A DNA stretch of 64,000 nt from JAWKWH01 sp963669285 (GTDB lineage Bacteria > Pseudomonadota > Alphaproteobacteria > Rhizobiales > Rhizobiaceae). The stretch is from the NCBI GenBank assembly GCA_963669285.2, contig CAXXSI010000019.1:62001-126000 (forward strand), in the 5' to 3' direction. Both the position numbers and the translations under genes were made by a program. This document shows positions 27,702 through 35,975 of this stretch, piece by piece. The notes below the pieces were generated by a model. That model did not search any database and was not told the origin of the DNA. It was given only the letters and a program-made list of their open reading frames with translations. How positions within the stretch are numbered: the first letter of the stretch is position 1; the number at the start of each line of letters is the position of its first letter.

Positions 27702-28424
27702 ATGCACATTTTCAGAAACGTCGTGTTTACCGCGGCGATTGCGGGATTGTTTGCAGGTGTTGCGCTTGCGATCATGCAAAGCCTGGTGACGGTGCCGATG
27801 ATTTTGGAAGCCGAATTCTACGAGGTTTCCGCACCGGTCCATGATCATGGTGATGAGACCGCCAATGGCGGACACCATCACGGTGAAGATGCGTGGACGC
27901 CCGGCGAGGGTGCGGAGCGTGTTGGTTTCACGATACTATCCAATATCGTGACAGGGATCGGCTTTGCGCTCATTCTTGTCGTTGCGTCTGAACTGGCTGG
28001 CGGGATCGCCGGCTGGCGGCAAGGCGTGCTGTGGGGATTTTCCGGTTTCGCGGTTTTCACGCTGGCGCCCGGACTGGGATTGCCACCGGAATTGCCGGCA
28101 ATGCCCACTGCCGATCTGGTCATGCGTCAAAGTTGGTGGATCGCCACGGTCTTGTTGACGGCCGGCGGATTGGCGCTGATCGCATTTTGGCGCTCATTGC
28201 CGCTGGCATTGCTGGCGATCGCGATGATCATTGCGCCCCACATTTGGGGTGCGCCTTTGCCGAATAGTTTTGAGAGCCCCGTACCCGAGGGTCTGCATCA
28301 CCGCTTTATCGTCGCTGTGACCGTGACAAATCTGCTGTTCTGGCTGGTTCTTGGTATGGTGGCGGGCTTGGTCCGCAACCGGATTCACCGGAAATCCGAA
28401 GAGCCGGCAAACGGTTTTGCCTGA
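27702..28424 (+). CDS. cbtA: CbtA family cobalt transporter subunit
   Basis: This 240-residue membrane protein starts MHIFRNVVFTAAIAGLFAGV, the standard CbtA N-terminus. After the first transmembrane segment comes an acidic, histidine-rich loop (HDHGDETANGGHHHGEDAW), well suited to capture Co2+. Several further hydrophobic segments follow. It lies 15 bases after cbtB and under the same riboswitch. Confidence 0.92.
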   Translation: MHIFRNVVFTAAIAGLFAGVALAIMQSLVTVPMILEAEFYEVSAPVHDHGDETANGGHHHGEDAWTPGEGAERVGFTILSNIVTGIGFALILVVASELAGGIAGWRQGVLWGFSGFAVFTLAPGLGLPPELPAMPTADLVMRQSWWIATVLLTAGGLALIAFWRSLPLALLAIAMIIAPHIWGAPLPNSFESPVPEGLHHRFIVAVTVTNLLFWLVLGMVAGLVRNRIHRKSEEPANGFA

Positions 28425-28932
28425 CAATCCGGATCTGACACTGGTGATTGGCGGCGCGCGATCCGGCAAGAGTGCACATGCCGAAAGCCTGGTTCGTGCA
28501 ATCGAACCACCGTGGCATTATGTGGCCACGGCGGAGATTCTCGATGAGGAAATGCGCGCGCGTATCGATGCGCATCGGCGCCGTAGGGGCGGGCAGTGGC
28601 AAACCGTCGACGCGCCAATTGCGTTGGACCAGACATTGCAATCATTGCCCGCGGGACAGCCGGTGCTGATTGATTGCCTTACACTGTGGCTTTCAAATCA
28701 TCTGCTTGCCGGTAATGACCTGGACAAGGAATGCTCGGCGCTTGTCGGCGCGTTGAACCGGCGTGTCGGGCCAACATTTGTGGTGAGCAACGAAGTCGGT
28801 CAGGGAATCGTTCCAGACAACAGACTATCAAGGCAGTTCCGCGATGCAGCCGGACGACTAAACCAAATGGTTGCCGGCGTCGCCGGGTGCGTCATACTGA
28901 TGGTCGCGGGAATACCGATGCGGGTGAAGTGA
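28417..28932 (+). CDS. cobU: Bifunctional adenosylcobinamide kinase / adenosylcobinamide-phosphate guanylyltransferase (CobU; CobP)
   Basis: CobU phosphorylates adenosylcobinamide and then transfers GMP to it. The P-loop GGARSGKSAHAES begins near residue 11, with HRRRRGGQWQTVDAP and VLIDCLTLWLSN following, and VSNEVGQGIVPDNRLSR near the C-terminus. No ATG fits; the TTG at 28417, overlapping the cbtA stop, gives a normal 171-residue protein, and another TTG at 28351 would overlap cbtA by 74 bases. Start therefore uncertain; family certain. Confidence 0.9.
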   Translation: MPDNPDLTLVIGGARSGKSAHAESLVRAIEPPWHYVATAEILDEEMRARIDAHRRRRGGQWQTVDAPIALDQTLQSLPAGQPVLIDCLTLWLSNHLLAGNDLDKECSALVGALNRRVGPTFVVSNEVGQGIVPDNRLSRQFRDAAGRLNQMVAGVAGCVILMVAGIPMRVK

Positions 28933-28933
28933 G

Positions 28934-29563
28934 ATGAGTGAAGACGAAAAAAGTCGACCAAAGAGCAAGGACGCCGAGCGCCATCGCGCCAAGATGGAAA
29001 GGCGCAAGGCCGTTCAGGATGCTGAAGTGGCCGGCAAAACCATTGAAAAAGGACTGCTGATCGTCAACACCGGGCCTGGGAAAGGCAAATCCACTGCAGC
29101 TTTCGGGCTTGCAGTGCGCATGCTCGGTTATGGAAAGAAGATCGGTGTGGTTCAGTTCATCAAGGGCGCCTGGCATGCCGGTGAGACCGACGCGTTTGCC
29201 CGGTTCGGCGATCTTGTCGAATGGCACACGATGGGTGAGGGGTTTACCTGGGAAACGCAGGATCTCGAACGAGATATCGCTGCGGCTGAACGGGCCTGGG
29301 AGAAGGCGAAGACCCTGATGGCCGATGATACCATCAGCTTGGTGGTGCTGGATGAACTCAACATAGCGCTGAGATACGATTATCTGGATCTGCGGGAAGT
29401 CGTGTCGACTTTGCAAAACCGGCGCGCCGATCTGCATTTGGTCGTGACCGGCAGAAACGCGAAACCGGAACTGGTGGACGCGGCCGACCTGGTAACCGAG
29501 ATGGCGCTTGTGAAGCATCACTTCGCCAGCGGTGTAAAGGCGCAACAAGGTATTGAATTTTGA
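28934..29563 (+). CDS. cobO: Cob(I)yrinic acid a,c-diamide adenosyltransferase CobO
   Basis: CobO attaches the adenosyl group to the cobalt. The P-loop-like NTGPGKGKSTAAFGLA is at residues 45-60, VQFIKGAWHAGE follows, and VVLDELNIALRYDYLD is near 138. Length is 209 residues. It starts two bases after the cobU stop region, in the same transcription unit as cbtAB. Confidence 0.95.
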   Translation: MSEDEKSRPKSKDAERHRAKMERRKAVQDAEVAGKTIEKGLLIVNTGPGKGKSTAAFGLAVRMLGYGKKIGVVQFIKGAWHAGETDAFARFGDLVEWHTMGEGFTWETQDLERDIAAAERAWEKAKTLMADDTISLVVLDELNIALRYDYLDLREVVSTLQNRRADLHLVVTGRNAKPELVDAADLVTEMALVKHHFASGVKAQQGIEF

Positions 29564-29584
29564 CGGTTCGAAACGTTGATGGAA

Positions 29585-30559
29585 TTAGCCGCCAATCGAG
29601 AACACGGTCAGGACAAGTCCCGCGACCAAGGCGATCATCAGCAGGTCGGCGGCCCAATAGAGGGCGAGCGCCCGACGGATATCGGGAATATGCGCGAGCG
29701 GCCTGCCGCCCTTGCCCATGACAGCGTCGTCGACAGTGCTCCCGGCATACGATCTGGGACCGGCCAGCTCCAATCCGAGCGCTCCGGCGAAAGCGGCCTC
29801 CGGCCATCCGGCATTGGGCGAACGATGATGGCGGGCGTCACGCCAGACGGCTTGCCAAGCATTCCGGGGCGAGGCGCCGGGGACAAGCATTGCAGCAATT
29901 ACGACCAGAAGCGCCGTCAAACGCGATGCCGGCAGGTTCACCAGATCGTCGACCCGTGCAGTCGCCCAACCGAAATCGCGATGGATTTCCGACTTGTGAC
30001 CAATCATGCTGTCTGCAGTATTGATCGCCTTGTAAGTTGCAATTCCAGGCAACCCGCCAAGCACAAGCCAGAATACGGGAGCGACGACACCATCGGAGAA
30101 ATTTTCCGCCAGGCTTTCAATGGCGGCGCGGCTTACTCCGGATTCGTCAAGCGCGGAAACATCTCTGCCGACGAGCTGAGAAACGGCAGTCCTGCCATCT
30201 TCGATGCCGCCGCTTTCAAATCGGTCTGCAACGACCTTTACATGTGCGGCGAGACTGCGCTGGGCGATCAGTGTCGAGGCCAGCAGTGCCACAATGATCC
30301 AGCCGTAAGGCATCGATATCAATGCCCATTGAACCAAGACCGCAATTCCCGCGGCAATCACCGCGATCAACACCAAGGCGCCCACGCCGGCCAGTCTTCT
30401 GGAGATTGCCAACAGACCGGGCCGATTGAAGCTGCGGTCCATGAGATCGATGGTCTGTCCGATCCACATGACCGGATGCCCGACGATTCGCATCAGAAGC
30501 TGCGGATATCCGGCGGCCAATTCGGCAATAAGCGCCAGAAATGCGATGGTGACTGACAT
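29585..30559 (-). CDS. cbiB: Adenosylcobinamide-phosphate synthase CbiB (CobD in P. denitrificans naming)
   Basis: CbiB is the membrane enzyme that attaches aminopropanol (phosphate) to adenosylcobyric acid. HPVMWIGQTIDLMD near residue 27, VQWALISMPYGW, SLAENFSDGVVAPVFW and KAINTADSMIGHK are conserved CbiB blocks, set among several transmembrane segments. Length is 324 residues. Its start codon shares two bases (CATG) with the opposite-strand start of the threonine-phosphate decarboxylase gene. Confidence 0.93.
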   Translation of the reverse strand: MSVTIAFLALIAELAAGYPQLLMRIVGHPVMWIGQTIDLMDRSFNRPGLLAISRRLAGVGALVLIAVIAAGIAVLVQWALISMPYGWIIVALLASTLIAQRSLAAHVKVVADRFESGGIEDGRTAVSQLVGRDVSALDESGVSRAAIESLAENFSDGVVAPVFWLVLGGLPGIATYKAINTADSMIGHKSEIHRDFGWATARVDDLVNLPASRLTALLVVIAAMLVPGASPRNAWQAVWRDARHHRSPNAGWPEAAFAGALGLELAGPRSYAGSTVDDAVMGKGGRPLAHIPDIRRALALYWAADLLMIALVAGLVLTVFSIGG

Positions 30560-31598
30560 GGCGCTCGATCAGCTTGTCCCAATAAATCCTGTTGAAGATC
30601 ATGGCGGGGATCTTTCGCGGGCCCGGGCGATGTTCACGAAAGCGCCGGAGCCGTGGATTGACCTGTCCACCGGGATCAATCCGCACTCCTATCCGGTTTT
30701 CGACCTTCCCGCCAAGGTTTTGTCTCGCCTGCCGGAGCGGGAACGGTTGGCGGAACTCAGGCTTGCCGCCGCGCAAGCCTATGGTGCCGATTCGGAAGAA
30801 AGCGTTGTCGTTTCGCCTGGAACCCAGCCGATCATGGCTTTCACCGCAGGTCTTGTTCGCCCGGGATGTTGCCGCATCCTCGGACCGACCTATGGCGAGC
30901 ACGCGCGATGCGCCGCTCTTGCCGGCCACGAGGTGAAAACGGTCGCCGATCTGTCGTCCCTGGAGACGGCTGATCTGGCAATTATCGTCAATCCCAACAA
31001 CCCCGACGGCCGATTTTTCACCAGGGATGAACTGGTATCTTTGTGCGGCAAGATTTCAGCGCGAGGCGGAATGCTGGTGATCGACGAAGCTTTTATGGAT
31101 GTGGCTTCGGCAGACCATTCGTTGACGGGAATGATTGGCGGTCAGAATATCGTCGTGATGCGCTCGTTTGGAAAATTTTTCGGCCTGGCAGGCCTGCGGC
31201 TTGGGTTTGCCATCGCCACGCCCCGGATTGCCTCGGTGCTCGCCGCCGCACTGGGCCCATGGCCTGTCGCAGGCCCGGCGCTTGAATACGGGCTTCGGGC
31301 GCTCCGCGATGTCGATTGGAAGATCGGGATGCGCAAACAGCTCGAAACAGATGCCCGCAGGTTGCGCGCGTTGCTGATTGCACACGATATCGGGATCATT
31401 GGCGGGACCGGCCTGTTCCAGCTTGTGCACCATGGCAGGGCCAACAATCTGTTTGAACATCTCGGTGGTTCCGGGATATTTGTACGCAAATTTGCCGACC
31501 GGCCCACACTGCTAAGATTCGGGCTGCCGGGAGAGGAATGCCAGTGGGAGCGGCTGGAAACAGCTTTGGATAGCTGGTCACGGGGCAAACGCCCATGA
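30558..31598 (+). CDS. cobD: Threonine-phosphate decarboxylase CobD (CobC in P. denitrificans naming)
   Basis: This PLP-dependent aminotransferase-fold enzyme makes aminopropanol phosphate for the nucleotide loop. WIDLSTGINPHSYP near residue 31, VNPNNPDGRFFTRDEL and the PLP-lysine block VMRSFGKFFGLAGLRLGFA are present. Length is 346 residues from the ATG at 30558, which overlaps the cbiB start; an in-frame ATG at 30546 would extend the overlap. Its stop overlaps the phosphatase start by four bases. Confidence 0.92.
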   Translation: MALDQLVPINPVEDHGGDLSRARAMFTKAPEPWIDLSTGINPHSYPVFDLPAKVLSRLPERERLAELRLAAAQAYGADSEESVVVSPGTQPIMAFTAGLVRPGCCRILGPTYGEHARCAALAGHEVKTVADLSSLETADLAIIVNPNNPDGRFFTRDELVSLCGKISARGGMLVIDEAFMDVASADHSLTGMIGGQNIVVMRSFGKFFGLAGLRLGFAIATPRIASVLAAALGPWPVAGPALEYGLRALRDVDWKIGMRKQLETDARRLRALLIAHDIGIIGGTGLFQLVHHGRANNLFEHLGGSGIFVRKFADRPTLLRFGLPGEECQWERLETALDSWSRGKRP

Positions 31599-32098
31599 TC
31601 CATGTAACGCCGGCATCAAGGCTTGAAGCGGTTTTGGAGCAGACTGATGCCAGGCATCTGATAACTCTGCTGACCGACGGTTCGTCCTTTGTGCGCCCGG
31701 CCGGTATTGGGGAAGAAAATCATCTTCACCTCGTCATGAACGATATTTCGGAACCGCGTGCTGGAATGATACCGCCCAATGCGCTTCATGTGGCCGAGCT
31801 GCTGCAGTTTACCCGCAGCTGGACACGCGATACTCCGCTGGTCATCAACTGTTATGCCGGTATCAGCCGTTCGACGGCGGCGGCGTATGTGGTCTGCTGC
31901 GCCTTGCAACCGCAACGGGATGAGGTAGCGCTGGCGCAAACACTGAGGGCAAAATCACCCAGCGCCACACCGAACTCACTGATCGTTCGCCTTGGCGACG
32001 AGGCGCTGGGCCGGGACGGCCGGATGACGGATGCAATTGCTGCAATCGGGCGCGGCGAGGAGGCGTTTGAGGGCTCGTCGTTCTTCCTGGAAATCTGA
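31595..32098 (+). CDS. Tyrosine-phosphatase-like protein, translationally coupled to the cob cluster
   Basis: This 167-residue protein has the protein-tyrosine-phosphatase signature CX5R as NCYAGISRSTAAA near residue 86. The rest fits a small, compact PTP-like fold. Its ATG overlaps the cobD stop in an ATGA arrangement, so the two are co-translated. The natural substrate is unknown. Because no alpha-ribazole or cobalamin-5'-phosphate phosphatase gene is seen, this is a candidate for that step, but general phosphotyrosine or other phosphatase activity is equally possible from sequence alone. Confidence 0.82.
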   Translation: MIHVTPASRLEAVLEQTDARHLITLLTDGSSFVRPAGIGEENHLHLVMNDISEPRAGMIPPNALHVAELLQFTRSWTRDTPLVINCYAGISRSTAAAYVVCCALQPQRDEVALAQTLRAKSPSATPNSLIVRLGDEALGRDGRMTDAIAAIGRGEEAFEGSSFFLEI

Positions 32099-32156
32099 TT
32101 GGGTGGTTACCGCGGCGGGTGATGATCTCACTGTATGAATGCGCTCCGGCGGCCAA

Positions 32157-33062
32157 TCATCGCTTGCCGATCTGATCCATCGATATTCTGCGTCCAAACA
32201 TTCTTTCAGCGTTTTTGTAGGCGATTTTTTCGGCAATTTCGCGCGGAAGTTTCGATAGCCAACGGCGATTCGAGCTGATGATGTCGGAATATCTGTCCCA
32301 TTGGCTATTGACCCAGGTGTCGCTGCCGATCAGCAAGCGATCCTGAAAGGCAACAATGATCTTCATCCACTCGGGATCAATTCCGTCGTCCGAATCAAGA
32401 ATGTCGAACTCTCGCAACGAGGTATCCGCCGTCAGCGACGGATATTCGCTCATCAAACCATAAACGCTATCAGCCGGCTCTCCCAAACCGGCATGCGCCC
32501 AGATGATTTTTACGTCAGGGTCCAGGCCATAAAGCCATCGGATCGGTTCCGGGCCGGAGTGAACGTGCAGATAGATGTCCCGCGCCTTGGCCATCTCGAT
32601 AACCTGGCGCAACAGCGGTTCATCGGATGTGTCCAACCGGTGAATGTGAAATTCGCCAATGCCTTCGTGGGGATATTGTTCGAGGCGCCTGACCAGATAT
32701 TGCTCTATCCCCGGCATTTTGGTCCAATTCGATGATCCGGCATCACCATGATACGGGCGCAGTTCCGGTACAATCCGGTTGGGTGCATATTCCCAAAGCA
32801 TGATCGTGCCTTCGTCCGGCGTTGAAGAAACCAGCCCCATTGCCACGCCGTTATTGTCCATCAGTTCAATGATGCTGCGAACGGGATACTGTTGCCATGC
32901 GGGCTGTTTGTAGTGAATATGAGCGTCAAAGATCGGCAGGTCCCCGACAGCCTCGCCAATCGGGGCGTGGCTTTCGTCTGCAATAGCCGACGTCAGGCCA
33001 AGGTTCCCACACAATAGTACGGCAAAAGCAAGCGCCGGGCTCATCCCAGACAAAATGTTCAA
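32157..33062 (-). CDS. Secreted amidohydrolase-family (amidohydrolase 2) protein
   Basis: Length is 301 residues with an N-terminal signal peptide (hydrophobic core ALAFAVLLCGNLGLTSAIA). The TIM-barrel metal motif HIH is in IFDAHIHYKQ near residue 47; further ligands are in GEFHIHRL, YLHVHSGPEP, IIWAHAGLGE and LIGSDTW. This is the layout of the amidohydrolase-2 (decarboxylase/lactonase-like) superfamily. Substrate not predictable. It stands alone between the cob cluster and a methyltransferase gene. Confidence 0.82.
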   Translation of the reverse strand: MNILSGMSPALAFAVLLCGNLGLTSAIADESHAPIGEAVGDLPIFDAHIHYKQPAWQQYPVRSIIELMDNNGVAMGLVSSTPDEGTIMLWEYAPNRIVPELRPYHGDAGSSNWTKMPGIEQYLVRRLEQYPHEGIGEFHIHRLDTSDEPLLRQVIEMAKARDIYLHVHSGPEPIRWLYGLDPDVKIIWAHAGLGEPADSVYGLMSEYPSLTADTSLREFDILDSDDGIDPEWMKIIVAFQDRLLIGSDTWVNSQWDRYSDIISSNRRWLSKLPREIAEKIAYKNAERMFGRRISMDQIGKR

Positions 33063-33129
33063 CCTTCATCTCCGTTTTTGTTCTCGTCCGACCTTGAAGA
33101 ATTTCCGTTGTCGGCGCATCGGGCCAAGA

Positions 33130-33861
33130 TCAGCTGGTTTCAACCAATCTATAACCGCAGTCCAGCTCCTCAAGCTCCATCAGATCGGCATGCCGCCGTT
33201 GCCATTCGCCACTCTCCAAATCCATCTCGAGTTTGCGCAATCCCTCAGAAACATTACCCACGGCCCAAAAAGACGACATGGCCTTGCGAACCCTCTCGTC
33301 AAGATAGGCGGCAGGACGACGCCAGTAGCCAGCCAGAAAACCGTCAGTGCAGTCGTGAGGGATCAAGACCGGTGAAACCGAAATCGACCCAAGCCAGCTC
33401 TCGAATTCGACCATTGTTGGCATCTGGTCTTCGTCCAGGGTCACCAGTTCGGGGAAATAATCGGCCAGCCAAAATCCGCGAAATGACGGATCATAGGTGA
33501 GTAAGACCATCTTGCCGCGGGTTACCCGCCGCATCTCGGCGACGCCCTTCTTCTTGTCAGCCCAGTGGTGAATCGTCAGAATCGCCATTGAAGCATCAAA
33601 GGAATTGTCGTCGAACGGCAGATTCTCGGCTCTGCCTTGAATGATCGTCACATCCGATGCGGGCCGCTGGTTGATCATTTCTGCAGAGGGTTCAACCGCT
33701 GTGATCTGACGGCCGGATGGTTCATATGAACCCGCGCCGGCGCCGACGTTCAATATGGATGTCGCATCGCCCAGGGCGGTTTCGATTTTTTGCGCAATTC
33801 GGCGGTCGGGCCGGCGCAGATTCGCGTAGTTCAGACCTATGGTGTCGTATAATGTGGCCAT
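33130..33861 (-). CDS. Class I SAM-dependent methyltransferase (UbiE/type 11-like)
   Basis: About 243 residues from the ATG at 33861. The N-terminus LYDTIGLNYANLRRPD is typical of small-molecule methyltransferases. Motif I is ILNVGAGAGSYEP near residue 36, followed by the acidic VEPSAEM and SFDASMAILTIHHW. The open frame continues upstream to 33963 but without conservation. Substrate unknown. Confidence 0.8.
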   Translation of the reverse strand: MATLYDTIGLNYANLRRPDRRIAQKIETALGDATSILNVGAGAGSYEPSGRQITAVEPSAEMINQRPASDVTIIQGRAENLPFDDNSFDASMAILTIHHWADKKKGVAEMRRVTRGKMVLLTYDPSFRGFWLADYFPELVTLDEDQMPTMVEFESWLGSISVSPVLIPHDCTDGFLAGYWRRPAAYLDERVRKAMSSFWAVGNVSEGLRKLEMDLESGEWQRRHADLMELEELDCGYRLVETS

Positions 33862-34002
33862 GCGCGGAGTGGTGTTATCGCGGTTGTTGATTGCTTGAGT
33901 GCGAAACCAAGGATCCCAGCTAAATGGTGGATCCGCAATAGACGGCTGCGATTCGCAACACACAGGTCGCGGGGAAAACGTGTCTTGTCGATCTGGATTA
34001 AC

Positions 34003-34077
34003 TGGAGCGGGCGATGAGATTCGAACTCACGACCCCAACCTTGGCAAGGTTGTGCTCTACCCCTGAGCTACGCCCGC
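34003..34077 (-). tRNA. tRNA-Gly (anticodon GCC), CCA encoded
   Basis: Read on the minus strand, GCGGGCG and CGCCCGC form a 7-bp acceptor stem. The D arm contains GCTCAGGGGTAGAGC, the anticodon loop is TTGCCAA (GCC), and the T arm contains GTTCGAAT. The 3' CCA is encoded at 34003-34005. Length is 75 bases. Confidence 0.97.
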
Positions 34078-34251
34078 TCATGTGGCAATTGCCGTGAAGC
34101 GGCGCCTGTATGGCGCAGAAGTGCGGCGATTGCAACAGGGAATTATTGCGCGAATAGCTGATTTTTCATTGGGCCTGACCGTGAATTGCATTGTGTTTGC
34201 ACAAGCGCTACCCCGCAACTTTCGATCAACGCCGGCCAAGGATACAATGTA

Positions 34252-34758
34252 ATGCCGCTGACGCCCGAGGAATTGCTGATCCAACTGGAAGAATCCGGTT
34301 ATCAAACGCAGACGGTGCAACACCCGCCGCTATTCACGGTAGACGATTCCCGGAAACTACGAGGCACAATCTCCGGCCGGCATACCAAGAACCTGTTTTT
34401 GAAGGACAAGAAGGATAATTTCTTCCTCGTGACGGTTGGGGAAGATCGCGCCGTCGATCTGAAACAGCTGCACAAGCTGATTGGCGGTGCGAGCCGGCTT
34501 TCATTTGGAAAACCGGAAAAACTGATGGAATATCTGGGAGTTATCCCTGGAGCGGTGACGGCATTCTCCGTTGTCAACGACATCCATGGCATGGTTCAGG
34601 CCATATTCGATGAAGAACTGATGGCACACGAACAGATCAATGCCCATCCGCTGTCCAACGAGGCTACGACAACGATTCGGACAAAGGATCTGATCGAGTT
34701 CATGGCTATGACCAATCATCGACCAGCGATCATATCGGTATCGTGTGAAACGCCTTGA
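34252..34758 (+). CDS. YbaK/ProX-type prolyl-tRNA editing protein
   Basis: This 168-residue protein belongs to the free-standing YbaK/aminoacyl-tRNA deacylase domain family, closest to ProX/PrdX, which removes misacylated amino acids from tRNA. TKNLFLKDKKDNFFLVTV near residue 48, LSFGKPEKLMEYLGVIPGAVTAFSV near 86 and a C-terminal HPLSNEATTTIRTKDL block are family features. The ATG at 34252 is preferred over the upstream open frame. It is the plus-strand neighbour of tRNA-Gly. Confidence 0.85.
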   Translation: MPLTPEELLIQLEESGYQTQTVQHPPLFTVDDSRKLRGTISGRHTKNLFLKDKKDNFFLVTVGEDRAVDLKQLHKLIGGASRLSFGKPEKLMEYLGVIPGAVTAFSVVNDIHGMVQAIFDEELMAHEQINAHPLSNEATTTIRTKDLIEFMAMTNHRPAIISVSCETP

Positions 34759-34866
34759 TTGTTGCGGTTGGGCGGGAAGCGTCATACATACCGTGGCGAA
34801 TGTCCGGATACCGGATAACGCATATTTAATTGCCCGCCAAAACAAGAGGCGGAAGCGAGGACTGAG

Positions 34867-35874
34867 ATGAGTGGTGGAAATAATCCCTACGGCAACGGCA
34901 CATCAGGCTACACAACAAATGTCAGCTATGGGTCCGAAAACGAAGCACCGCAGCCGGAACCGGCCCCGCAAGAGATTATTTTGGGCGACGAACCAATTGG
35001 CGCCGGTGACTTGACCAAGGATACGACAACTGCCGGATTTACCGTCGATGTGATCCAGGAATCCCGTAATCAACCGGTTATCGTTGATTTCTGGGCGCCG
35101 TGGTGCGGCCCGTGCAAGCAGTTGCAGCCGGCATTGGAAAAGGTCGTGCGTGAAGCCGGCGGCGCGGTCAAACTGGTCAAACTCAATATCGACGATCATC
35201 CGGCAATTCCTGGACAAATGGGCGTGCAATCGATCCCGGCGGTGTTTGCATTCAAGGACGGTCAACCGGTCGATGGATTTATGGGTGCGGTGCCGGAAAG
35301 CCAGATACGGGAATTTGTCGCAAAGCTCGGAAGCGGCGGCGCCAAGGACCGTATCGCCGAAGCAATTGAAGCCGCCAATGCGGCACTGGAAGCTAAAGAT
35401 TTCCAGTCGGCGGGACAGATGTTTTCCGCGATTGTGCAGCAATACCCTGACAATGCAGATGCCCTGGGCGGATTGGCGGAAGCGCTTTACGGGCTCGGGG
35501 AAACTGCGCAGGCAAAGCAAGTTCTGGAATCGGTCGCTGACGGCGACAAGGATAATCCTGCCGTTGCGAGCATTCGGGCAAAAATCGCGCTCGCCGAGCA
35601 GGTGGCCGAACTGGGTGATCCGGCGGAGCTTGAACGGCGGATACTGGCGGATCCGAAAGATCATCAGGCGCGCTTTGATTTGGCAATGATCCAAAACGAA
35701 CTCGGTATGCGGCAGGAAGCGGCTGACCATCTGCTGGAAATCATTCAGCTCGACCGTACATGGAATGATGACGGAGCCAGAACGCAATTGTTGCAGTTTT
35801 TTGATGCCTGGGGCGCAACCGATGAGGTAACATTGTCAGCGCGGCGAAAACTCTCGTCGCTGCTGTTTTCATAG
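34867..35874 (+). CDS. Thioredoxin-TPR co-chaperone (CnoX/YbbN-like)
   Basis: Length is 335 residues. After a low-complexity N-terminal 45 residues comes a thioredoxin domain with the active site WAPWCGPCK (CGPC near residue 79) and IPAVFAFKDGQPVDGF. The C-terminal half is a TPR-like helical repeat region (residues ~165-335, for example YPDNADALGGLAEALYGLGE). This is the CnoX/YbbN arrangement, which holds oxidation-damaged clients; this one keeps both active-site cysteines. It precedes a LON-domain protein. Confidence 0.88.
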   Translation: MSGGNNPYGNGTSGYTTNVSYGSENEAPQPEPAPQEIILGDEPIGAGDLTKDTTTAGFTVDVIQESRNQPVIVDFWAPWCGPCKQLQPALEKVVREAGGAVKLVKLNIDDHPAIPGQMGVQSIPAVFAFKDGQPVDGFMGAVPESQIREFVAKLGSGGAKDRIAEAIEAANAALEAKDFQSAGQMFSAIVQQYPDNADALGGLAEALYGLGETAQAKQVLESVADGDKDNPAVASIRAKIALAEQVAELGDPAELERRILADPKDHQARFDLAMIQNELGMRQEAADHLLEIIQLDRTWNDDGARTQLLQFFDAWGATDEVTLSARRKLSSLLFS

Positions 35875-35975
35875 GTTATTGCTTGCGTATGCGGGCTTGC
35901 GTTTTGCCACGGCTGCGCCAGATTACCCGATAGCAGCGAGGCGTAATAATTCCAGGCGGAGCAAGGGAGCTGAAC

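Noticed and set aside
29576..30556. 326-codon plus-strand open frame opposite cbiB
   Set aside because: Shadow of cbiB; composition is unlike a protein, with no recognisable motif.
34903..35787. 294-codon minus-strand open frame opposite the thioredoxin-TPR gene
   Set aside because: Antisense to a clear CGPC thioredoxin; no motifs.
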